DNA of 64,000 nucleotides from Cordilura impudica (GCA_963682025.1 OY821520.1:240072414-240136413); one strand, 5' to 3'. Positions 10,180 through 22,660 are shown, numbered from the stretch's first letter. The notes: generated from the sequence alone by a model not told the origin. Made by a program: numbers and translations.

Positions 10180-13100
10180 ATGTAAATGACAACATTTTTA
10201 TAAAATCAATGTTTAGCTGTACTAGAATTTAGCAATGAAATTTTTCATCAAATTAATAATAATAATAATAAAATTCGGTCAATGAATATTTTTCATTAAT
10301 TTAATGAATTTTCATAAAATGAAGTTTGAACAGAATATATTCATGGCATGAATTATATTCATATAAATTCATTAAATTTACATATCTAATAAAATTCGAA
10401 ATTTTTCTTTAATATAATAAATTTTCATAATATGAAGTTTTAACTGAATGTTGCAAGAACCTAGTCATGGCATCAATAAATTATGAAACTTTTCATTAAA
10501 ATTTTGAATTTTTATAAAATAAAATTTTAACTGAGTTTAGTCGAAAAACTCTTCATGGCATCAATATTTCATAAAATTAAGTTTTAACTGAATTGAGCTT
10601 TGAACATGTTCATGGCATCAACATTTTTAATAAATCCATTGAACTTAATAAAATTGACCAAAAATTCATAAAGCGAAGTTCCATTAAAATTCAGTTAAAT
10701 TCGGCCAATGAAACTTTTCATTAATATAATGAATTTTCACAAAATGAAGTATTAACAGAGTTTAGTCAAACTATTCATGGTATGTAACTAAATCCATTAA
10801 AATTATATAAATTTCGGTCCATAAAACTTTAATGAATTTACAAAAATTTAACTTAATTTTAACAGATAATTAAACTCTTCATGGTATCAATGATATATTA
10901 AAACAAGTAAGAAAATTATATTCGGTCTAGACCGACTACACGATACCCTATACCATGCGTTTAGAGACCATATCTATTAGGTCCAACTAATTGGATATAG
11001 AAAATAAGCATAAACCAAATTTGAGTGGCATTTTTATTAATTTTTTTGGCTGCAGATATGAAAAAGTTCATATCGGATGCTATGTCTATATGGGGACTAG
11101 GTCCAAAAATGGACCGATCCTGACCATGGTTGGTAAAGTCTCTTGTATTTTGCGAAAATATATACAAACAAAATTTGAGATGAATCAGTGCAATATTTTT
11201 GTTTTTTGATAGATTAAAGTGAAGATTGGGAAGCAGCTCTATATGGGGCCCATGACCAAGAGTTGTCCCATAGGGACAGTTTTTGGACTATTCATTAATG
11301 GATGTAATAAACACATACAAACCCAATTTGAATAAGATCTATATAACAATTTGGATCTTATGGCAATTTATGTCGATTTTATAGGGGTCATTTGTATGGG
11401 GGCTAGGTCTGAACATGGACCGATTCTCACCAATTTCATCCCATGGCCGATGAAAGCTTATATACCGAATTTCATCAAAATTTATTCATATTTGCGACCT
11501 GCAGTTTGATTACAAGGTTTACATGGACACACAGACGGACGGACGGACGGACATAGTTAAATCGATGCAAAAAGTGATTCTGATTCGATCGGTATAATAC
11601 AAGAAGGGTCTATGTCAAATATTTTTGGTTGTTACAAACAGCAGCACAAAGTCATTATACCCAAATCACATAGTGGTATAGGGTATAAAAATCCGTTAAA
11701 AATTTGATTAATGCGGCTCTTAAAACTTTTCATTAAAATAATGAATTTTCAAAAAATTCTGTTTTATCAATATTTAGACAAAAAAAAAAATTAGTCATGA
11801 CCTCAATGAATTAGAACGAAATCTTCTAAAACTTAATAAAATTTGACCCATAAAACTTTTCATTAAATTAATGAATATTCAAAAAAAATAATTTTTAAGA
11901 GCGCTTAGCAAAAATATTTAAATAAAATATAAAAAAATAGGTCAATTCAACTTTTCATTAAATTAATTAATTTTCATAAAATGATTTATTAACTGAATTT
12001 AGTCAATTACACTGTTTATGGCATTAATTATTAATGAAATTGGGCCTATGAAAGGCCCTATGAAGTTTTAAAGATTTTAACCATGACAGAAATGATATCT
12101 AAGTAAATAAAATTAATTTCCATTATATAAAGTTTTAACAGATGAAACTATTCATGGACTATATAAAATCTATTAAATTCGGCAAATGACTCTTTTTATT
12201 AAATAAAATAAATTTCAGTAGAATTTAACAAAAAAAAATAAATTTCCCAAATTAATGGCTTTGTAGCAAAATTAGTGAATTCTTAGCAGAACTTAGCCTT
12301 TTAAACCTTTTATTAAATTCAAAGAATCAGCCAATCAATCGTAATGATCAGCCAATGAAAGTTTTTATAAAATCAATGAATTTTCATAAGAATTTAGCTA
12401 ATTGAACTCTTCGCTAATTTAATGAATTTTCATGATCAACAGTTTTTATTTTTAATTCAGCTAATTGAACTTTTCGTTAATTTAATGAATTTTCACGATA
12501 AACAGTTTTTATTTTTAATACTGTACTTTTCGTTATATTAATAAAGTTTTAGCAGAATTTCGAAAATTTACACAATTATTCATTCAATTAATTTTATGAA
12601 TTTGTATAAAATCAACAAAGTTTCAAAAGATTTTAGCCAATGAAACTTTTTTCATTAAATTAATGAATGCTCAAACAATTTATAAATTTGTAGCAGAAAC
12701 AAAACGTTCCATAAAACTAAATTTTATCAATTTCAGAAAATCAATAAATATTAATTCGAATTTAGCTTAAGAAAACTTTTGATTAATTTCTTAAATTTAA
12801 TGAAATCAATTAAATATGATTTCTCCGCAACTTTTCACTGAATAAATCCTTGTCCCTAAAATCTATCAAAGTCTGATAATACCAAAAAAATTATAGATTT
12901 AGTGAGTTAACATAAAAAAGTTAAGTTGCATTAGAAGGAAACTTTTAATTAACTTAATGAATTTTCATAAAATGATTTAAACATTTAAATTTGGCAATAA
13001 ATTTAATGAATTTTCATAAATTTAATAAAGTTTTAATATAGCTTATCCAATGAAACTTGTCATTGATTTTATGAATTTAATAAAATCAATGAAATATGAT

Positions 13101-13560
13101 TCATCTGGAACTTTTTATTAAATAAATCTTAGTCCATAAAATAAAATTCTAATAATACTAAAAAAAATTAAGTTATTAAAGATTTAATGAACTCAGAAAA
13201 CAAGTAAAGTTGCATTAGATGGGAAGCTTTCACTAAAATAATGAATTTTCATAAAAACGATTTAAATATTTAATATTTAAATTTTATTATGCATTTAATA
13301 AAATCAATGTAATATGATTTTTTCATTAAATAACTTTTTGCCTAAAAAATCTATCACGTTCCGATAATCCTAAAAAAATAATTTTTTTTTTTATAGATTT
13401 AATGAATTTACATAAAAAAGAAATTTTTCATTAGAAAGGGACTTTTATTTAAATTAATTAATTTTCATAAAAACAATTTAGATATTTACATTTGGCTGTT
13501 CATTAAATTAATGAATTTTCGTAAAATAAATGAAATGTCAACAGAAATTGGGCTATACAT
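10180..13560 (+). repeat. Old degenerate AT satellite (roughly 110-120 bp unit)
   Basis: Recurring motifs are CATTAAATTAATGAATTTTC, ATAAAATGAAGTTTTAAC, GAATTTAGCCAATGAAAC and TTCATGGCATCAAT. The CATGGCATCAAT motif recurs near 10465, 10552, 10610 and 10881. Units are heavily diverged. A DINE-B copy (10901-11691) is inserted in it, and related sequence continues beyond the CATTT arrays to about 17840. Confidence 0.7.
10901..11691 (-). mobile_element. DINE family-B element, copy B1
   Basis: Minus orientation. The 3' end at left reads AACAAGTAAGAAAATTATAT, then a TCGGTCTAGACCGA palindrome and ATACCCTATACCA. The 5' end at right is CACATAGTGGTATAGGGTAT followed by AAAA. The interior has GGACTAGGTCCAAAAATGG, ATATGGGGCCCATGACC and a (GACG)n tract near 11540. 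Four other copies in the window share this order. Non-autonomous. Confidence 0.85.
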
Positions 13561-13615
13561 TAAATACCAGTCACTCAAAAAAAAAAAAATCATGTGAGTC
13601 CGATCACAGGGAAGA

Positions 13616-13959
13616 TGTGTAAACATCTAGTAATTAAAGATTTTTTTATGTCATTTTTTAAAATCAAACAGAAAGCGTCATCTATGTATCACTTATAGCA
13701 AAAACTGTTTCAGCTAATTCAACAACCGTTTGCAGTAAAACGTTAAAAATATCCTAATATAAACGTATATAAGTGATACATAGATGACGCTTTTAAAAAA
13801 GTGGCATAAAAAACAATTTTATATCATAATTTTTTCACCAATACAATCATAAGTCACACAGCGTTATCTGCTTCAGCTCACACCGATATGAGTTACGCTG
13901 TTTTGTGATTGTATTGTGAAATAGAAATTTACCCCCCTGCGCGTATAGATGTTTACACA
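13616..13959. mobile_element. Palindrome-rich MITE, about 344 bp
   Basis: The outer inverted repeat is TGTGTAAACATCTA at 13616-13629, matching its complement at 13946-13959. Inside, a 26-bp perfect inverted pair lies at 13672-13697 and 13768-13793 (AAAGCGTCATCTATG...), extended less perfectly by an AT-rich arm on each side. The right half recurs inverted at 23948-24064. Superfamily undetermined. Confidence 0.65.
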
Positions 13960-14129
13960 CCAAAAAAAACATAAAGTTAAATTCTTTGTAAAATTTTAAA
14001 ATATCATTAGACTTTAATGAATTTAATAAAATCAAAAAAACTTCTCTATAAAAGCAATTGAAAAAATTTACATTCATAATACTCGTAGTAATGAAGTTGC
14101 ATTAGGATGTAATTTTTCAATAAATAAAA

Positions 14130-14430
14130 GAAAATATTTCAATCATTTTATTAATTCATTCATTTCATCCATTAATTTTCGTCATTTCATTAATTTCAAT
14201 AATTTATTTATCTTCAATAATTTAATTCATATCACTAATTTGTTAAATTTTCTTCAATTCATTAATTCCTTTCATTTCATTAATTTCATTAATTTTATTC
14301 ACTTCATTTATTTCAATCATTTCAATGATTTCAGCAATTTCTTGCATTTTGTTCATTTCCTTCATTTATTTCATATCATTTATTGCAATCATTTCACTGA
14401 TTTCATTCATTTCATTCATTTGATACATTT
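14130..14430 (+). repeat. Transition zone into the CATTT array
   Basis: Irregular TTCATTAATTTCATT and TTCAATCATTTCA units link the AT satellite to the regular pentamer array. The pentamer may have grown out of the satellite's own TTTCATTAATTT motif (inference). Confidence 0.6.
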
Positions 14431-15040
14431 CATTTCAGTTCATTTCATTTCATTTCATTTCATTTCATTTTATTTCATTTCATTTCATTTCATTTCATTT
14501 ATTTCATTTCATTTCATTTCATTTCATTTCATTTCATTTCATTTCATTTCATTTCATTTCATTTCATTTCATTTCATTTCATTTCATTTCATTTCATTTC
14601 ATTTCATTTCATTTCATTTCATTTCATTTCATTTCATTTCATTTCATTTCATTTCATTTCATTTCATTTCATTTCATTTCATTTCATTTCATTTCATTTC
14701 ATTTCATTTCATTTCATTTCATTTCATTTCATTTCATTTCATTTCATTTCATTTCATTTCATTTCATTTCATTTCATTTCATTTCATTTCATTTCATTTC
14801 ATTTCATTTCATTTCATTTCATTTCATTTCATTTCATTTCATTTCATTTCATTTCATTTCATTTCATTTCATTTCATTTCATTTCATTTCATTTCATTTC
14901 ATTTCATTTCATTTCATTTCATTTCATTTCATTTCATTTCATTTCATTTCATTTCATTTCATTTCATTACATTTCATTTCATTTCATTTCATTTCATTTC
15001 ATTTCATTTCATTTCGTTTCATTTCATTTCATTTCAGTTC
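14430..15040 (+). repeat. (ATTTC)n pentamer array, about 120 copies
   Basis: An almost uniform pentamer, with rare variants such as CATTA near 14968 and CGTTT near 15015. The plus-strand reading frame encoding repeated FHFIS residues here is an artefact, because no frame of (ATTTC)n contains a stop. Confidence 0.97.
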
Positions 15041-15044
15041 ATTC

Positions 15045-17440
15045 GTTTCATTCATTTCATTCATTTCACTCATTTCATTCATTTCACTCAATTCATTCAT
15101 TTCATTTATTTCATTAATTTCATTAATTTCATTAATTTCAATCATTTCATTCATATCATTCATTTCATTCATTTCATTCATTTCATTCATTTCATTCATT
15201 TCATTCATTTCATTCATTTCATTCAGTTCATTCATTTCATTCATTGCAGTCATTTCATTCATTTCATTTATTTCATTCATTTCATTCATTTCATTCATTT
15301 CATTCATTTCATTCATTTCATTCATTTCATTCATTTCATTCATTTCATTCATTTCATTCATTTCATTCATTTCATTCATTTCATTCATTACATTCATTTC
15401 ATTCATTTCATTCATTTCATTCATTTCATTCATTTCATTCAGTTCATTCATTTCATTCATTGCAGTCATTTCATTCATTTCATTTATTTCATTCATTTCA
15501 TTCATTTCATTCATTTCATTCATTTCATTCATTTCATTAATTTCATTCATTTCATTCATTTCATTAATTTCATTCATTTCATTCATTTCATTCATTTCAT
15601 TCATTTCATTCATTTCATTCATTTCATTCAATTCATTCATTTCATTTATTTCATTAATTTCATTAATTTCATTAATTTCAATCATTTCATTCATATCATT
15701 CATTTCATTCATTTCATTCATTTCATTCATTTCATTCATTTCATTCAGTTCATTCATTTCATTCATTGCAGTCATTTCATTCATTTCATTTATTTCATTC
15801 ATTTCATTCATTTCATTCATTTCATTCATTTCATTCGTTTCATTCATTTCATTCATTTCATTCATTTCATTCATTTCATTCATTACATTCATTTCATTCA
15901 TTTCATTCATTTCATTCATTTCATTCATTTCATTCGGTTCATTCATTTCATTCATTGCAGTCATTTCATTCATTTCATTTATTTCATTCATTTCATTCAT
16001 TTCATTCATTTCATTCATTTCATTCATTTCATTCATTTCATTCATTTCATTCATTTCATTCATTTCATTCATTTCATTCATTTCATTCATTTCATTAATT
16101 TCATTAATTTCATTAATTTCAATCATTTCATTCAGTTCATTCATTTCAGTCATTTGATTCATTTCATTCATTTCATTCATTTCATTCATTTCATTCATTT
16201 CATTCATTTCATTCATTACATTCATTTCATTCATTTCATTCATTTCATTCATTTCATTCATTTCATTCATTTCATTCATTTCATTCATTTCATTCATTTC
16301 ATTAATTTCATTCATTTCATTCATTTCATTCATTTCATTAATTTCATTTATTTCAATCATTTCATTCATTTCATTCATTTCATTAATTTCATTCATTTCA
16401 TTCATTTCATTCATTTCATTCATTTCATTCATTTCATTCATTTCATTCATTTCATTCATTTCATTCATTTCATTCATTTCATTCATGTCATTCATTTCAT
16501 TTATTCCATTCATTTCATTCATTCCATTCATTTCATTCATTCCATTCATTTCATTCATTCCATTTATTTCATTCATTCCATTCATTTCATTCATTTCATT
16601 CATTTCATTCATTTCATTCATTTCATTAATTTCATTAATTTTATTCATTTCATTCATTTCATTCATTTCATTCATTTCATTCATTTCATTCATTTCATTA
16701 ATTTCATTAATTTCATTCATTTAATTAATTTCTTTAATTTCTTTCATCTCATTCATTTCATACGTTTCATCATTTCATTTATTGCAAAGATTTCATAGAT
16801 TTCATTAATTTCTTCATTTCGTTCATTTTATTCACTTCATTAATTTTATTCATTTCATTAATTTCATTCATTTCATTCATGTCATTCATTTCATTCACTT
16901 GATTCATTTTATTCATTTCATTCATTTCACTCATTTAATTAATTTCTTTAATTTCATTTCATTCATTCATTCATTTCATTAATTTCATTCGTTTCATTCA
17001 TTTCATTCATTACATTCATTTCATTCATTTCATTCATTTCATTCATTTCATTCATTTCATTCATTTCATTCATTACATTCATTTCATTCATTTCATTCAT
17101 TTCATTCATTTCATTCATTTCATTCATTTCATTCATTTCATTCATTTCATTCATTTCATTCATTTCATTCATTTCATTCATTTCATTCATTTCATTCATT
17201 TAATTAATTTCTTTAATTTTTTTCATCTCATTCATTTCATTCGTTTCATCAATTCATTTATTGCAAAGATTTCACAGATTTCATTCATTTCTTGATTTCA
17301 TTCATTTTATTCACTTCATTAATTTTTTATTCATTTCATTCGTTTCATTCATATCATTCATTTCATTCATTTCTTTAATTTATTTCATTTCGGTCAGTTC
17401 ATTCAATTCATTCAGTTCATGCAGTGCATTCATTTCATTC
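15045..17440 (+). repeat. (ATTTCATTC)n nonamer array with higher-order structure
   Basis: The 9-bp unit ATTTCATTC is about 260 copies long, with marker variants (TTCATTGCAGTC, TTCATTACATTC, TTTCAATCATTTC, TTCATTCCATTC) that recur in blocks. A period of three codons explains the very long open frames in both directions (encoding HFI and MNE repeats); these are not genes. Regularity decays after about 16740. Confidence 0.97.
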
Positions 17441-17469
17441 ATATGGTAATTGCAATTCATTAATTTCAT

Positions 17470-17840
17470 TTCATTCAATGGTTTCGAATAAAACTTTTCA
17501 TTAAAAATATGAATGTTCATTATTTTTTAAAATACGTTTTAAAATAAAACTGCCATTGAAACAAAATTTTTCAATAGATTTATGTAAATTGCTATGAAAT
17601 TTTTCGTTAATTTATTGAATATTAAACATTAATTTTATAAAATTAATTTAATGAATATTATTCCATATTTTAATGAATATTATTATATAATTTAATGAAT
17701 CCTATTCATTATTATAATGAATAATATACGTTAAATTCTTGAATCTTACTTCATGAATATTATTAAATAATTTGATGACGAATATACATTAATTTAATGA
17801 ATATTATTTATTCATTTAATGAACATTTTCATAGGATTAG
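17470..17840 (+). repeat. Right flank of the AT satellite
   Basis: Diverged TTAATGAATATTATT and CATTAAATTAATG units resemble the satellite at 10180-13560. The CATTT arrays therefore sit inside, or grew inside, that satellite. Confidence 0.55.
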
Positions 17841-19108
17841 TTTTATTGCAAAAACTCGTTCTCTGCACCCAAATTCTATTTAACAAAACATACCCGCTTC
17901 TCTAGTACTTTACTATGAATTATTTCTCTGTCAAAACGAACTTTACATTCGCATGAGCAACATGCACGTCAACACATCATTTTCAAGGAATAAGTGCTTG
18001 GAATATAAATTCTTTATGGTTATCTGTCAAAAAGAAAGACATAAGCTATTTGTCTCAACAAGAAGTAACTGCAAAATCTAGCAACTCTTTATTAGAAGCA
18101 ATAGATTGCTCTAAACGAAAAAAGAAATCAAGGATAAAAGCCAGTAGGAACTTTATAGCAAAGTTAAAAAAAAAAAATTAAAAACAATGTTGTCAAAAAA
18201 TATGTTTTTCGCTTTTTTGCTCAGAAGTTTTATTAGAATTTTTCACATAAATTTCCAAGTCGGTTTCTGTTACTAAATTCCCAGTTTCTCATCAAAAAAA
18301 ACAAAAAAAATAAATAAAAAAATATCATATCAATTTCAATACCTAAACTTTCAGTAAATACAAATACATTTATCAATCATGTATGACATTGAGTTCGTTT
18401 CCAGCTTGAGTTTTCATTAACTCAATCATTTATTTTCATTTTTTTAATACATTTTATTTATTTGTAGAGTTATTTATACATGAGTGTGGGTGAAAAATTA
18501 TTAAAATAACAACGATGTACAAGTGAACTATACAAAATAAGAAAAAAATTCTTGTAAATATTACGCAGTACAATTTGTATGTAAATAATGATGAATTTGT
18601 TCTTGATGTTGTTGTTACATACAGTTGTTGACTATTATTCTATATCCGTATCCTGCTGTTGCTCACAAACTAACACGTGTATAGATTTATACACCTACAT
18701 CATCCCAGTTGAACAGTTGAACTTGTCCGTAATAACAACAACTACATCGCTCTTGACCAATTTTCCTTTTTGATATGACTGATGTATTGTTTCGAAATGA
18801 AATTTCTAAATTAAAAAAAACATACACTCAGAACTCAATTTGAATGGATGTAAATAAATTCCAATCAAATGTGCAAAAGTTAACAAAATAGTAGAAAAGA
18901 GATTACACTATTTCTAATTAATTATTATGATCATTGTTTGTTTGTTTGCGGTTTATAGGAGACTACAACACTGGACCGATCGTCTTGTATTTTATAAAAA
19001 CGAAATAGTTGTAAAGCATTTCAGGCACCCGCTGAAAAATGATTAAAATAAAAAAGACAATTTTTTTTTTTTTTTTTGAAATTTAATTGTTTTAAGAAAA
19101 TTGCTCTA
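17841..19108. other. AT-rich stretch, nothing recognised
   Basis: No coding region, RNA or repeat that I can support. Short open frames (for example near 18588) have no recognisable composition or motif. Confidence 0.5.
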
Positions 19109-19113
19109 CGACG

Positions 19114-19151
19114 CACAGTGGCGCCATTTGAGTTTTTTCGTTGCAAAAATC
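19114..19151 (+). repeat. Left Transib terminus with RSS-like layout
   Basis: Heptamer CACAGTG (19114-19120), 22-nt spacer, nonamer-like GCAAAAATC (19143-19151), which matches 7 of 9 positions of the RSS consensus nonamer ACAAAAACC. Confidence 0.85.
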
Positions 19152-19429
19152 ATATCTTTTGAACCGAATAACATAATTGAACAGTTTAAACAGCATATGA
19201 TAGATAACTGTTCAGCCTATGAAATGAGTGTTCGGAAAGGGTGCTACGCTTTGTAGGGGCCTACTTATGGGTTATCAAAGTTAAAATTTGTAGAAAAATC
19301 AATTTTATGGTAACTAAAAAAAAATATTTTTACATTTTTAGATTGTTTTTATTTTTTTTCTTTAGGGTTTTATGTTTTAAATTATTAACCAACAAATTAA
19401 AAAAAAAATACTTTTTTAAATTTATTTTT

Positions 19430-21419
19430 TCAATTTTCTGTAAAATATTCATCACAATTCGTAAGAGAAGGTATATCTAAAAGACTAATCATTTCGAAAC
19501 TATAATTATTTTCTAACTCTATTCGTGACTTCACATGCCGCAGGGAAGAAATAAGTGGATCGGAAGATGCTGCCAACATGTTAAAGAGGTCCTCATTTTG
19601 CCTTACCCTTGATGCTTTGAACGTGTTCTGCAATCTATATTTTTTATAAAATGTGTTAAGAGACTCCTGTGCTTCTTCAGAAAGCTCTCCTGGTACTCAA
19701 TTCTATCTTTGACATGCGCCAATATTTTATGGACGGTCGGGGTCAACTTCTTCTGTGGATACATTTCTGCTAAAAGAGATGCAGTTTTCGATGCATATTC
19801 TCCATATTTTGTAGAATTGACATTTTCTTTGCAGTTTAAAACATTCAAGATCGTTCCCAATCCTTTCACGATTTGATTGTCAATTCCAGTGATTCTAGTT
19901 ACTGCCTCATCATTTTCAAAAAATCTCCTAGAAGTGTTTCCATCATTTGAGTTACCGTATCCGTGCTTGGGACAGTTTACTTTTAGTCCAACTTGTTTAA
20001 AAAAAGCATCCTGTATTTGCTTCTTTCTGATCTTTTCCTTATCCTTTATTGATGTATTTTCATCGAAGTTTTCCTCCTCTTGTGGAAGGGTATACGCCAG
20101 TTTTAGCAAGAACTCCATACACCTTATCCTTGCGTGCAATGGTGACATTCCATATTCGTAATTCTCCTCGTTTGTAGAATCGTTTAAATAACCAAAGTTC
20201 TTCTGACTCTTTTTGCAAATCGGACATGACAATGTTGAGGTTGTTCCTGTTAGTTCGTTTACGACTTTTCCGTCAACCATGGTCAGGTGGAACTCGTAAT
20301 TGCATTCAATATATTTTCCTTCTCCAATTTGCAGCTTTGTAGGCTTAATCTTGCTTATTTGTTCTTCAATGTCCTTCACCGTGGTCCTTATGAGTTCTGC
20401 CGATTCCCTTGCAAACTGAAACATTATTGGTCGGCAATAATGCACTGATGACGGACGTGGATTTTTCCAGTGTAGGGAAACATCAGATTTTAGCCGCAAA
20501 GGAACAGCAGATGCCATAAACATATTTCCGTCCGATATTGTAGCGTTATCGGAAGATATCCTTTGCTTATAAACGCTTTGTCCGGATGATCCATCGCAGC
20601 CCCAATTGCTGATCAATGTCAGTTTCTCAGGAAGAATTTTCACCTCATTTTCAGGAAGACTCTCCAACAACCGTTTTGCTGTATGGCCCATGAGATCCTG
20701 CAGATTGGCTTTCACAGAGACTTCCGTAAACTCCGTATGCAGTGGTCGTGAATTTATTTTGGCTTGCGTAATATGCTTGTATCCTGGTAAAACGTCAGCA
20801 GCGCGTCGCATCAAGGATGCCCGTAGTATCTCATATTTTTCTTTGGAAAGTTGTAAGTCCATAAACAAGGCCAAGGCTTCTTCGGAACCATACTTTTTAA
20901 TGTCTGCGTTTGTGGGCGTGGGAATGCTTTCCTTAATCCTTTTTAGTCGCAGTGGGCTTGCATCAGCAACAGATTTTGTAATCTGCGACCTAACTCTTTC
21001 ACTATCCTTTGTATATTTATTTATCGGACGCGCTATAAATGCTTCGTGGTCAAGTCATTGGTGGCATCGGCAAGTTTCCTCTTTCTTGTGAAAATTGAAC
21101 ACTCCTCAATACTTTTTTTTGGCCTTCCTTTTTCTCCTCTGGTTGATGTGGTGGGTTTATCTACTGCCAATATATCCAGGATGGTGTCTTCATTAAGACA
21201 GTCCTCGTATTTGAAGATGAAGTTCTGAATGGTTCGATTAGATTTCACCCATTTTGCCTTAATATTTGCATATATCAGATAAAAATTATTTTTTATAATT
21301 TCGCTTCTTTCAATATTTCCGTATAAGCTATCAAGTTCTTCTAAAGCAGCTTCCGTGAAAAACTTTGGTGTGGTTGACCTTCTAAACAGTTCAAATAATT
21401 TTAAATTGTTTAACGCCAT
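19430..21419 (-). pseudogene. Transib transposase (RAG1-related), two frameshifts
   Basis: About 660 codons on the minus strand in three consecutive open segments. The first begins with Met at 21419 (MALNNLKLFELF). A shift near 21050 joins it to a segment that continues through ALFMDLQLSKEKYE. A second shift near 19700 joins that to the C-terminal segment ending at 19430. RNase H-fold acidic residues are visible: WGCDGSSGQS (first Asp, near 20590), MVDGKVVNELTG (second Asp, near 20275) and LSEEAQESLN (Glu, near 19675). CPIC and a later cysteine (near 20215 and 19978) may belong to the zinc-binding region. The stretch from GNSNDGNTSRRFF to VHKILAHVKDRI resembles the RAG1 region from GN.ARK to FHK.LAHV. 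Length matches known Transib transposases. Single-base repairs would be needed for function, so it is probably dead, but all catalytic positions are retained. Confidence 0.93.
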
Positions 21420-22327
21420 CGTTTCAGTACTCGTTGCGCCAACTTTCAGTCGTAGACTAATCCAGGCATTATGCTTATTTTGGCTTATGCTACCATGCCT
21501 AAAAATTTACCTCTTCCCTGCATACATATGGATTTAGGCTGAATTATGCAATTTTGATATTATGCTAGTGTCTAAATAAGATTTGTGCCTACCTGGAGGG
21601 ACCATAAGTCAATATTGTTCTTGGCCATTTGTACTCCAAAGTAATTTTTAAGTGAGGTGCGTACCTGCGAATTTCAATGAGTAGTTTTTTGTGCATCCTG
21701 TGTCTGTAACAGAATATTGGGAGTAGACTTTGGCAGAGGCTCACAGGTAGACAACCGACTTAAAATTCAATTTTCAAACTATTGGATCCAACTACTATCA
21801 GTCAAAACATGTAACCATACAATTTCTGCAACCAGGTCTTTTTAACCTTTTTTACCTCTAGAAGCCAAACGGGCACGTACGAGCAGATAAAACCTTTTGA
21901 ATTATGTAAAGAAATAACACATGTTTTGCAAATATGGCAAATATAGAAAAATATACATTTTTTTTATTTTCCGTCAAAGTTGAAAAATAGTGAAAAAACG
22001 GATAGTTTTTAAATAGTGATTTACCAGGAGAAACACAAAGCAAACAGTTAATTTTTTTTATCATTATACATTTAATAAATACATCAATCAATACAAACAA
22101 AAAATAAGGCGATTCGTTACCTATTTTTCGTGATATTACACCTAAAATCGCAACAAATTGACTAAAAATTGTGTGTTTTTTTGAAAACCGAAAGTCGGTC
22201 AACTTTGAACGGTTATATCTTCTAAACTAAAAATGTGATATTATTAAGAGTAGCATATTTGAAATCATTGAATAGTTTCCTATAACATGGGTTCATTCAA
22301 AACTTCGTCGGCGCACATGAAAATTTT

Positions 22328-22366
22328 GATTTTTGCATCCTCGTTTGCTCTACGGGCGCCACTGTG
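22328..22366 (-). repeat. Right Transib terminus with RSS-like layout
   Basis: On the minus strand: CACAGTG (22366-22360), 23-nt spacer, GCAAAAATC (22336-22328). The heptamer equals the V(D)J consensus and the spacer equals that of a 23-RSS. Confidence 0.85.
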
Positions 22367-22399
22367 CGAAGCTTAGTTTTTCAAATATAAGGGATTTTA

Positions 22400-22660
22400 T
22401 GTTCCCCGTGGAAACGTTACGTTTGTGGATATGGCAACCCTAGCAGCAGTTAGTCCACAATATTACACCATCTATACGGTGTATTTCAAAGAGGGGTAAA
22501 AAAATAAAACCATTCTGCATTACGGCGCTTAGTTTTTGCAACATTAGCACTTGCTTTTTGATCTGGCAATGCTGAAAATAGTTAGTGCACAATTTGGATG
22601 GGATGTTTCAATGAGGGGGTAAAATTTCAAATATTTTGCTCTATGCTGCTTAATTTTCGA
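22400..22660 (+). repeat. Two diverged tandem copies, about 120-140 bp
   Basis: GGCAACCCTAGCAGCAGTTA ... CAAAGAGGGGTAAA (from 22432) is echoed by GGCAATGCTGAAAATAGTTA ... CAATGAGGGGGTAAA (from 22565). Each is followed by a TGC..GCTTA(A/G)TTTT motif. No coding. Confidence 0.55.

Larger units (their letters stand above)
19114..22366 (-). mobile_element. Transib DNA transposon, near-complete (3253 bp)
   Basis: Terminal inverted repeats begin CACAGTGGCGCC at 19114 and end GGCGCCACTGTG at 22366. The flanking 5-bp sequences are CGACG (19109-19113) and CGAAG (22367-22371): a target duplication with one mismatch, of the length and GC-rich type known for Transib. It contains one minus-strand transposase pseudogene. 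Each terminus also holds a nonamer-like GCAAAAATC after a 22- or 23-nt spacer. The element is otherwise uninterrupted, so it is one of the younger insertions here. Confidence 0.93.

Noticed and set aside
14240..16798. 852-codon plus-strand and 563-codon minus-strand open frames
   Set aside because: They lie wholly in (ATTTC)n and (ATTTCATTC)n arrays that contain no stop in these frames. The translation is only FHFIS, HFI or MNE repeats.
19877..21228. Plus-strand open frames in the Transib element
   Set aside because: Antisense shadows of the transposase, which has motif support on the minus strand.
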